A stretch of DNA of 5,433 nucleotides. Origin: Pseudomonadota bacterium. GTDB lineage: Bacteria; Pseudomonadota; Alphaproteobacteria; Rhizobiales; Rhizobiaceae. Both the position numbers and the translations under genes were made by a program. The notes beneath the pieces are model-generated. The model was not told the DNA's origin and did no database searches. It was given only the letters and a program-made list of their open reading frames with translations. Where the stretch lies: NCBI GenBank assembly GCA_023433855.1, contig JAEYTV010000314.1:1-5433 (forward strand). The letters run 5' to 3'. Below are positions 1-5,433 of this stretch, piece after piece; position 1 is the stretch's first letter, and the number at the start of each line of letters is the position of its first letter.

Positions 1-611
1 GGCCTTAGCCGAGCGGTGTCCTGTCCGCCGGACTTCGAGGGCTGCCGCTTCAACCGGGCCGCGGCGAAGCCTGCCGATCCGGCCAGCAGGACTACCAGAG
101 GGAAGGGCAGGCTGAAAAAGAAAAGCGCCGAGAAGGTCAGAGCCGATATCGTGACCATGAAACGGTTGTTCAACGTCTTCCGGCCAAGACGGATCACCGC
201 CTCCACCACGACGGCAAGTACGGCCGCCTTCAGCCCAAAGAAGAGGCCGGTGAGCCATGTGGCGTCCTGATATATGGCATAAGCCGTGGAAAGGCCGATG
301 ATGACTGCCAGCCCGGGCAGAACGAAGAGAAGACCGGCCACGATCCCGCCCCGGATGCCGTGCAGCAGCCAGCCAATGTAAGTAGCCAGTTGCTGCGCTT
401 CCGGACCGGGAAGCAGCATGCAATAGTTCAGCGCGTGGAGAAAACGCTCTTCGGAAACCCACCGCTTTTCATCGACCAGGACCCGATGCATCAAGGCGAT
501 CTGGCCGGCCGGTCCACCGAAGCTCAAGACACCGATGCGAGCGAAAACGGCAGTCATCTCACCGAACGATCGAGGAGCAGCAATATCGTCGTGCGCAGCG
601 CTCGCCGCCAT
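1..611 (-). CDS. chrA: Chromate transporter, ChrA (CHR) family, 5' part only
   Basis: Inner-membrane protein of the CHR family, whose characterised members export chromate using the proton motive force. The 203 codons present are the N-terminal part; long ChrA proteins are usually about 400-450 residues, so roughly half lies beyond the left edge. Visible motifs: LSFGGPAGQIALMH at residues 29-42, a short loop ending in EKRW (48-51), and NYCMLLPGPEAQQLATYIGW at 62-81, followed by LLHG. These are the hallmark blocks of the first CHR domain. Several hydrophobic segments follow (about residues 88-110, 120-145 and 155-185), then a basic, Gly-rich stretch that may be the linker to the second half. 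The ATG at 611-609 has GGAG at 623-620, eight bases upstream. An in-frame ATG at 662-660 has no such site and is less likely. The gene is divergent from groES. Family assignment is firm; chromate as the actual substrate is inferred. Confidence 0.92.
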   Translation of the reverse strand, partial: MAASAAHDDIAAPRSFGEMTAVFARIGVLSFGGPAGQIALMHRVLVDEKRWVSEERFLHALNYCMLLPGPEAQQLATYIGWLLHGIRGGIVAGLLFVLPGLAVIIGLSTAYAIYQDATWLTGLFFGLKAAVLAVVVEAVIRLGRKTLNNRFMVTISALTFSALFFFSLPFPLVVLLAGSAGFAAARLKRQPSKSGGQDTARLR

Positions 612-716
612 ACAAGGCTCTCCATTCAGCAATTTGCGATCCCGGAGTTTGCTTAACCACATGCGAGGAAGACAGGTCGGTGCGCTCCTGATGCCGGGCG
701 AAAATTGATAGCCGTT

Positions 717-745
717 CTTGACTCCGCCCCCGCATCGTCTTACAT
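717..745 (+). promoter_or_regulatory. groESL promoter (-35 CTTGAC, -10 CTTACAT)
   Basis: CTTGAC lies at 717-722 and CTTACAT at 739-745, 16 bases apart. CTTGAC-type -35 boxes are typical of alphaproteobacterial heat-shock (RpoH, sigma-32) promoters, and they also resemble the housekeeping TTGACA, so one sigma factor or both could use it. The predicted transcription start is near 752, just upstream of the CIRCE element, which would let bound HrcA block initiation. Position and context support the call; which sigma factor is used cannot be decided from the sequence alone. Confidence 0.7.
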
Positions 746-754
746 CGGCGCCGA

Positions 755-781
755 TTAGCACTCTGGTGAAGTGAGTGCTAA
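755..781 (+). promoter_or_regulatory. CIRCE operator (HrcA binding site)
   Basis: A perfect inverted repeat, TTAGCACTC at 755-763 and GAGTGCTAA at 773-781, separated by nine bases, matches the CIRCE consensus exactly. CIRCE is bound by the HrcA repressor, which depends on GroEL for activity. When GroEL is occupied by unfolded proteins, HrcA is released and groESL is transcribed. The element begins a few bases after the predicted transcription start. hrcA itself is not in this window. Confidence 0.97.
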
Positions 782-789
782 CACCCCAG

Positions 790-804
790 CGGATCATCGA
801 TCCG
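790..804 (+). other. Small perfect hairpin in the groES leader
   Basis: CGGATC at 790-795 and GATCCG at 799-804 form a six-base-pair stem with an ATC loop. It lies in the transcribed leader between CIRCE and the ribosome binding site (GAGGG, 821-825). It does not cover the ribosome binding site. A role in message stability is possible but not shown. Confidence 0.35.
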
Positions 805-833
805 TCCATGTCATTTGATCGAGGGATTAGACA

Positions 834-1130
834 ATGGCAAGCACCAATTTCCGCCCCCTGCACGATCGCGTCGTCGTCCGCCGCGTTGAGTCTGAAGAAA
901 AGACCAAGGGCGGCATCATCATTCCCGACACCGCCAAGGAAAAGCCGCAGGAAGGCGAAATCGTCGCCGTCGGCTCAGGCGCCCGCGATGAGTCCGGCAA
1001 GGTCGTCGCACTCGACGTCAAGGTTGGCGACCGCGTCCTGTTCGGCAAGTGGTCGGGCACCGAAGTCAAGCTCGACGGCGAAGACCTTCTGATCATGAAG
1101 GAATCCGACATCATGGGCATCATCGGCTGA
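834..1130 (+). CDS. groES: Co-chaperonin GroES (Cpn10)
   Basis: A 98-residue protein, the usual GroES length. It forms the heptameric lid that closes the GroEL cavity in the cytoplasm and drives ATP-dependent folding. The N-terminal block [12 protein letters not shown] (residues 6-17) is the family signature. The mobile loop that contacts GroEL follows, with the hydrophobic tripeptide III at 28-30 after GG and before PDTAKEKPQ. The C-terminal half has [19 protein letters not shown] and ends in IMGIIG, as expected. The ATG has GAGGG at 821-825 upstream. It is the first gene of a two-gene operon, 54 bases ahead of groEL, under CIRCE/HrcA control and probably heat-shock sigma control. Nothing in the protein departs from the family. 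Confidence 0.98.
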   Translation: MASTNFRPLHDRVVVRRVESEEKTKGGIIIPDTAKEKPQEGEIVAVGSGARDESGKVVALDVKVGDRVLFGKWSGTEVKLDGEDLLIMKESDIMGIIG

Positions 1131-1160
1131 TCTGGCCGGGCCCTTATCGAAATTCGCTGA

Positions 1161-2823
<1,663 letters not shown>

Positions 2824-2825
<2 letters not shown>

Positions 2826-2839
2826 GACCTTCGGGTCTT
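2824..2839 (+). other. UUCG-capped hairpin overlapping the groEL stop codon
   Basis: AAGACC at 2824-2829 pairs with GGTCTT at 2834-2839 around a TTCG loop closed by C-G, an exceptionally stable tetraloop. The stem includes the last two bases of the TAA stop. No T-run follows, so it is unlikely to terminate transcription alone; it may protect the 3' end of the message or assist the terminator downstream. Confidence 0.5.
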
Positions 2840-2868
2840 GACATCTGAGCCAGCCGGTTCAGTTCAGG

Positions 2869-2895
2869 AAGGGCGGTCTTCGGGCCGCCCTTTTT
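2869..2895 (+). terminator. Intrinsic terminator of the groESL operon
   Basis: GGGCGG at 2871-2876 pairs with CCGCCC at 2885-2890. A T-G wobble and a C-G pair extend the stem to a TTCG tetraloop at 2879-2882, and two outer A-T pairs are possible. Five T residues follow at 2891-2895. Stem, stable loop and U-tract together are a textbook Rho-independent terminator, 45-70 bases after the groEL stop. Confidence 0.93.
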
Positions 2896-3046
2896 GCATT
2901 CCCCGACGGCCAACCGATCTTCGGCGCCCTGCCCTGGGTACTAGTTCGTCCGCCTCCTGCGCGCTCGCCACCGGCCGACAGCGGTTGGACGATGCGCGGA
3001 GAACCGCCCGGGGGATCAGCCGTGGGACATCGCAGGAACGCCGCCG

Positions 3047-3075
3047 GTGACAACGTCGGGACCTGCTAGTACAGT
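3047..3075 (+). promoter_or_regulatory. Candidate promoter of the antiporter gene
   Basis: GTGACA at 3047-3052 (one mismatch to TTGACA) and TACAGT at 3070-3075 (two mismatches to TATAAT) are 17 bases apart, the optimal spacing. The predicted start point is about 3082, the A of the antiporter ATG. The groESL terminator lies upstream, so a separate promoter is needed somewhere between 2896 and 3081; this is the best pair I could see. Confidence 0.4.
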
Positions 3076-3081
3076 CGCCGA

Positions 3082-4623
3082 ATGACCTTCTTCGAGAGCC
3101 TGCTTGCCCTCCTGCTTGTCGCGATCGTCCTGCTGCAGTTGTCGCGGCATCTTTCCATTCCTTACCCCTCGATGCTGGCGCTGGCCGGCGCTGCCGTCGC
3201 TCTCGTCCCGGGCACCCCCTACATCTCACTGGAACCCCAGACCGCGCTTGCACTCTTTATCGCGCCCGCTCTCATGGACGCGGCCTTCGATTTTCCTCTC
3301 GGTCTTGCGCGCCGTTTCTGGGTGCCGCTCCTGGTGTTTGCGGTTGGCGGGGTCGTGGTCACTGCCGGAGCGGTTGCGCTCGCCGGCTGGGCGTTTGCGG
3401 GCCTGCCCCTGGCAGCCGCGCTGGTGCTGGGTGCGATTGTCGCACCGCCCGACGCCGCCGCGGCGACTGCCGTCCTGTCTTCCATGGCGATCCCCCGCAG
3501 CACCGACACCGTCCTGCGCGGAGAGAGCCTGTTCAACGATGCCGCCGCACTGCTGATCTTCGATGCGGCATTGGCAGTCCAGTCCGCAGGACACGTGGGC
3601 GCACCCGTGGCGCTTCATGTCGGCCTCGCCGTTCCCGGTGGCGTCCTGCTTGGCCTCGGGGCGGCATGGATCATGGGGCGCCTTTCGCGTTACGTGGTAG
3701 GCACCCTCGGCGGTAACCTCCTCCAGTTCGTCCAGACTTTTCTGCTGTGGATCCTGGCCGTGCGGCTCGGGCTGTCCGCCATTCTTGCTGTGGTCGTGTT
3801 CGCCATGATGGTGGCGCGCAACGGCGGCATCCGCTCTTCGGCTCGCATGCGCGTGCAATCCTATGCTGTCTGGAGCGCCGTGGTATTCGTGCTGAATGTC
3901 ATGGCATTCCTGCTGATGGGCATGCAGGTGCGGGGTATCATTGGCGGCATGCCGGAGGATCATCTCGAGCAGGCGCTGATCTTTGCGATGCTGGTCGTGG
4001 TCATCGTGATCGCGGCACGCTTCGCGGTCTGTATCGGGTTCAATCGCCTCCAGGCGCTGCAAGCCCGCCGTCGGGGCCAACCGGAGCCGGCGACCATGAA
4101 CCAAGGCCTGCTTGCCGGCTGGTGCGGCATGCGCGGCTTGCTGACCCTGGCAACAGCATTCGCGCTGCCTCCGGACTTTCCACAACGCGACCTGGTTGTG
4201 CTGACCGCCTTCGTCGTCGTGTTCGCAACCTTGGTTGGGCAAGGCCTGACCCTCACCCCTATCATCCGGTGGCTGCAGCTGGATCGGCGGGAGGAAGGCC
4301 GCGGCGAACTCGTGGCCAGACGGAGCGAGATCGTGGGCGCAGGCCTTTCACGGCTTGAGGGTGTTGCGGAACCGGAGGCGGACCTCCTGCGAGCCAAGTT
4401 CAAGCTAGAGCAAGACGCAGCGCTCGGCACGGGAGGTGCCGCGTCCCTCGATGCTTATCGGCAGCTTGCCCTGTCAGCGATCCGGGCCCAGCGGGACGAG
4501 CTGGAGCGGCTTCGTGCGGAGCACCTGGTGAACGTCGACGAATACAATCTTCTGCTGGAAGAGATCGACTGGCGGGAGCTGTCGGTGCTCCCTGAGGATG
4601 CCCGTCGTATCGAAGAGACCTGA
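3082..4623 (+). CDS. CPA1-family (NhaP-type) Na+(K+)/H+ antiporter
   Basis: A 513-residue inner-membrane protein that exchanges monovalent cations for protons, serving pH and salt homeostasis. About 390 residues form a dozen or so hydrophobic segments, beginning almost at residue 3. CPA1 landmarks: GAIVAPPDAAAATAV at 117-131 with Asp124; GESLFNDAAALLIF at 147-160 with the Asn152-Asp153 pair of the ion site, typical of electroneutral antiporters; and GWCGMRGLLTLATAFALP at 346-363 with conserved Arg351. The last 115 or so residues are hydrophilic and rich in Glu, Arg and Leu, a probable cytoplasmic helical domain. In-frame TAG at 3067-3069 with no start codon in between makes ATG 3082 the first possible start, though no Shine-Dalgarno sequence precedes it. 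Codon choice leans more to CTG, GTG and GCG than in groEL, as expected for a less highly expressed gene. Ion preference cannot be read from sequence. Confidence 0.93.
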   Translation: MTFFESLLALLLVAIVLLQLSRHLSIPYPSMLALAGAAVALVPGTPYISLEPQTALALFIAPALMDAAFDFPLGLARRFWVPLLVFAVGGVVVTAGAVALAGWAFAGLPLAAALVLGAIVAPPDAAAATAVLSSMAIPRSTDTVLRGESLFNDAAALLIFDAALAVQSAGHVGAPVALHVGLAVPGGVLLGLGAAWIMGRLSRYVVGTLGGNLLQFVQTFLLWILAVRLGLSAILAVVVFAMMVARNGGIRSSARMRVQSYAVWSAVVFVLNVMAFLLMGMQVRGIIGGMPEDHLEQALIFAMLVVVIVIAARFAVCIGFNRLQALQARRRGQPEPATMNQGLLAGWCGMRGLLTLATAFALPPDFPQRDLVVLTAFVVVFATLVGQGLTLTPIIRWLQLDRREEGRGELVARRSEIVGAGLSRLEGVAEPEADLLRAKFKLEQDAALGTGGAASLDAYRQLALSAIRAQRDELERLRAEHLVNVDEYNLLLEEIDWRELSVLPEDARRIEET

Positions 4624-4628
4624 ACGCT

Positions 4629-4646
4629 GCCGCTCTCGCGGCTTCT
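4629..4646 (+). terminator. Weak candidate terminator after the antiporter gene
   Basis: GCCGC at 4629-4633 and GCGGC at 4638-4642 form a five-base-pair GC stem with a TCTC loop, followed by TTCT. It starts six bases after the antiporter stop, a suitable place, but the T-run is short and interrupted. Termination may instead be Rho-dependent. Confidence 0.35.
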
Positions 4647-4693
4647 ACGGCGCTCAGGAGACGCTTGCCAACCGTAGCGCTCGCCGATGGCGA

Positions 4694-4723
4694 CGAAGGG
4701 TGCGGCCGAACCGACACCCTTCG
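4694..4723. repeat. Strong inverted repeat / hairpin of unknown role
   Basis: CGAAGGGTG at 4694-4702 is a perfect complement of CACCCTTCG at 4715-4723. Inside it CGG (4703-4705) can pair with CCG (4711-4713), leaving one bulged A and a five-base loop. No T-run follows on either strand, so it is not an obvious intrinsic terminator. Confidence 0.6.
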
Positions 4724-4796
4724 CCAGTCATCGATTATGCCTGGATAAAGGCAGGGACGTCGGCGTTGAACTTGTCGGCCTCCGTCTGCGCGCGGC

Positions 4797-4907
4797 ATGC
4801 CGAAGGAAGAGATGAGTTCGCTGATACACCAGATCCGAAGCGTACAACGACGCCTGCTGGGGCTGGACAAGGACGAGGCCAGAACGGACACATTCATGGC
4901 CAAGTGA
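4797..4907 (+). CDS. Doubtful small ORF, 36 residues, unknown function
   Basis: The frame reads ATG to TGA and encodes a polar, charged peptide (starts MPKEEMSSLIHQIRS, ends DTFMAK) that could form an amphipathic helix; third codon positions are mostly G or C. A second in-frame ATG at 4812-4814 has GGAAG just upstream, but it is only two bases from the ATG, too close for good initiation. The first ATG has no Shine-Dalgarno sequence. ATG 4812 also overlaps, as ATGA, the stop of another short frame (4687-4815, 42 residues). I recognise neither. It may be a real small protein, a gene remnant or chance. Confidence 0.2.
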   Translation: MPKEEMSSLIHQIRSVQRRLLGLDKDEARTDTFMAK

Positions 4908-4984
4908 CGCCGGAGGCGACATAGAGGGCCGGATCCGTCGAATCTTGCTACTGGCGCGCACCGGGTGCATGCTACCCATGAGCG

Positions 4985-4999
4985 GTGACGTTGCGTCAC
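4985..4999. repeat. Short perfect inverted repeat GTGACG-TTG-CGTCAC
   Basis: Two six-base arms separated by three bases, centred about 187 bases upstream of the doxX start. The size and symmetry suit a dimeric regulator's site, but no regulator gene is in the window and the position is far from the predicted promoter. Chance is possible. Confidence 0.35.
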
Positions 5000-5054
5000 A
5001 GGCTAGCGGGCCTCAGTCAGCACGGCTTGCACAAGCCCAAGGCGACCGCTTTGG

Positions 5055-5084
5055 CGCATTTGTTCACATTTTTCGAACAATGCG
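5055..5084. promoter_or_regulatory. Candidate operator: inverted repeat over the doxX promoter
   Basis: TTGTTC at 5060-5065 and GAACAA at 5075-5080 are perfect arms nine bases apart. Outside them CGCA (5055-5058) and TGCG (5081-5084) continue the symmetry after a single unpaired T at 5059. The element covers the predicted -35 box and part of the spacer of the doxX promoter, as a repressor operator would. No regulator gene lies within the window, so the bound protein is unknown. Confidence 0.5.
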
Positions 5085-5092
5085 TCTATCGT
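5063..5092 (+). promoter_or_regulatory. Candidate promoter of the doxX-family gene
   Basis: TTCACA at 5063-5068 (one mismatch to TTGACA) and TATCGT at 5087-5092 (two mismatches to TATAAT) are 18 bases apart. Transcription would start near 5099, giving a leader of about 80 bases. The region is locally A+T-rich. It is the best pair I could find upstream of this gene. Confidence 0.45.
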
Positions 5093-5100
5093 CGTTCATC

Positions 5101-5160
5101 TTTCTGCTTTTCATCAGGCGAGTCATAAGGGGTGCAGAAATTCATCGCCTGCTCGCAGGC
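5101..5160 (+). other. Fold-rich leader of the doxX-family gene
   Basis: Three complementary pairings fall within 60 bases: TTTCTGC (5101-5107) with GCAGAAA (5134-5140); CAGGCGA (5115-5121) with TCGCCTG (5145-5151); and GCCTG (5147-5151) with CAGGC (5156-5160) around CTCG. The first two interleave as in an H-type pseudoknot, while the third competes with the second for 5147-5151. The ribosome binding site starts eight bases later. It matches no riboswitch class I recognise. Confidence 0.3.
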
Positions 5161-5178
5161 AATTCACAGGAGACCGAC

Positions 5179-5433
5179 ATGTCCTCTACCACAACGAATT
5201 CCCTGCTTCTTCTCGGCCGCATCCTTCTTTCTGCGATGTTCATTCTCTCGGGCTATACCAAGCTCGTCGATCCTGCTGGCACGGCCGGCATGATCGCCAG
5301 CGCTGGCCTGCCGGCCGCAACGCTGCTCGCCTATGCTGCAGGCCTTTTCGAGCTCATAGCCGGGGTGCTGGTGCTGATCGGTTTCCAGACGCGTGTTGCC
5401 GCTATCCTGCTTGCAGCCTTCGCAGCCTTTACC
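5179..5433 (+). CDS. DoxX-family membrane protein, 5' part only
   Basis: The 85 codons present are the N-terminal part of a small integral membrane protein; DoxX-family proteins are usually about 130-150 residues with four membrane helices, so the remainder lies beyond the right edge. Family features seen: LLGRILLSAMFILSGYTKL at residues 11-29 in the first helix, a loop with GLP at 43-45, then a helix containing Glu58 (GLFELIAGVLVLIG, 55-68), followed by FQTR and the start of a third helix. In mycobacteria a DoxX protein joins superoxide dismutase and a sulfurtransferase in a membrane redox complex, and in Acidianus DoxX/DoxD relate to thiosulfate oxidation; for most proteobacterial members the role is unknown. 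The start is clear: AGGAG at 5168-5172 lies six bases from the ATG. An inverted repeat over the promoter suggests regulated expression. It is separated from the antiporter by 555 bases and not in its operon. Confidence 0.9.
   Translation, partial: MSSTTTNSLLLLGRILLSAMFILSGYTKLVDPAGTAGMIASAGLPAATLLAYAAGLFELIAGVLVLIGFQTRVAAILLAAFAAFT

Larger units (their letters stand above)
612..833. other. Divergent intergenic region between chrA and groES
   Basis: These 222 bases separate the starts of chrA (minus) and groES (plus). The half nearer groES carries a promoter, the CIRCE operator, a short hairpin and the groES ribosome binding site. The half nearer chrA (about 612-710) shows only the chrA ribosome binding site; I could not find a convincing chrA promoter. 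HrcA bound at CIRCE would sit roughly 145 bases upstream of the chrA start, so any effect on chrA is unproven. Confidence 0.8.
4624..5178. other. Long intergenic region between the antiporter and doxX genes
   Basis: No convincing protein gene is seen in these 555 bases on either strand. The open frames are short or overlap the antiporter, are rich in Arg, Pro and Ser, and lack ribosome binding sites. The contents I can point to are a weak hairpin terminator, a strong hairpin at 4694-4723, a doubtful 36-residue ORF at 4797-4907, inverted repeats at 4985-4999 and 5055-5084, and a promoter and leader for doxX. From about 5040 the base composition becomes more A+T-rich, as expected of a promoter region. 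Confidence 0.7.

Noticed and set aside
16..270. 84-residue open frame on the plus strand
   Set aside because: It is antisense to the chrA membrane segments; the product is basic and low in complexity.
360..656. 98-residue open frame on the plus strand
   Set aside because: It is antisense to the ChrA motif region, which is clearly coding on the minus strand.
609..662. Upstream in-frame ATG (662-660) as the chrA start
   Set aside because: It has no Shine-Dalgarno sequence, whereas ATG 611-609 has GGAG at good spacing and gives the usual short ChrA N-terminus.
2896..3081. Possible small gene between the groESL terminator and the antiporter
   Set aside because: The short frames here lack ribosome binding sites and recognisable sequence; only the candidate promoter near the right end was kept.
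3226..4242. 338-residue open frame on the minus strand inside the antiporter gene
   Set aside because: It lies entirely antisense to a gene with clear CPA1 motifs; its His/Gln/Arg-rich composition is the mirror of hydrophobic codons on the coding strand.
4953..4972. GCACC-G-GGTGC palindrome
   Set aside because: Short, with nothing beside it to suggest a function; such GC palindromes are expected by chance in this composition.
4400..4999. 199-residue open frame on the minus strand
   Set aside because: It overlaps the 3' end of the antiporter gene by more than 220 bases, has no ribosome binding site, and its product is Arg/Ser/Pro/Ala-rich with no recognisable domain, as expected of antisense frames in GC-rich DNA.

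Overview
The window looks like chromosomal DNA of an alphaproteobacterium, most likely a member of the Hyphomicrobiales (rhizobia and relatives). The DNA is GC-rich. The groESL pair is preceded by a perfect CIRCE operator and a CTTGAC-type promoter, and GroEL ends in a Gly-Gly-Met tail. The taxonomic call is inferred from the character of the proteins and was not checked by any search.

Layout from left to right. (1) Positions 1-611, minus strand: the 5' two-fifths to half of a chromate transporter (ChrA family) gene, running off the left edge. (2) 612-833: a divergent intergenic region with a promoter, the CIRCE operator and a small leader hairpin, all reading into groES. (3) 834-1130 and 1185-2825, plus strand: groES and groEL, a complete co-chaperonin/chaperonin operon, closed by two UUCG-capped hairpins. 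The second hairpin, with its U-tract, is a good intrinsic terminator. (4) 3082-4623, plus strand: a complete CPA1/NhaP-type Na+(K+)/H+ antiporter. It has no Shine-Dalgarno sequence and a promoter-like pair placed so that transcription could begin at the ATG itself. (5) 4624-5178: 555 bases with no convincing gene. This stretch holds a strong unexplained hairpin, one doubtful 36-residue ORF, two inverted repeats and a probable promoter for the next gene. (6) 5179-5433, plus strand: the start of a DoxX-family membrane protein gene, cut by the right edge.

The genes do not form one operon. groESL is a self-contained heat-shock unit, and the antiporter and doxX have their own upstream signals. Transport and stress tolerance (chromate export, protein folding, cation/proton exchange, a DoxX redox-associated membrane protein) is a loose common theme and not evidence of one pathway. 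No mobile element, CRISPR array, tRNA or rRNA was seen. I did not find a clearly new biological system. The least explained parts are the inverted repeat over the doxX promoter, the fold-rich doxX leader behind it, and the possible leaderless start of the antiporter.
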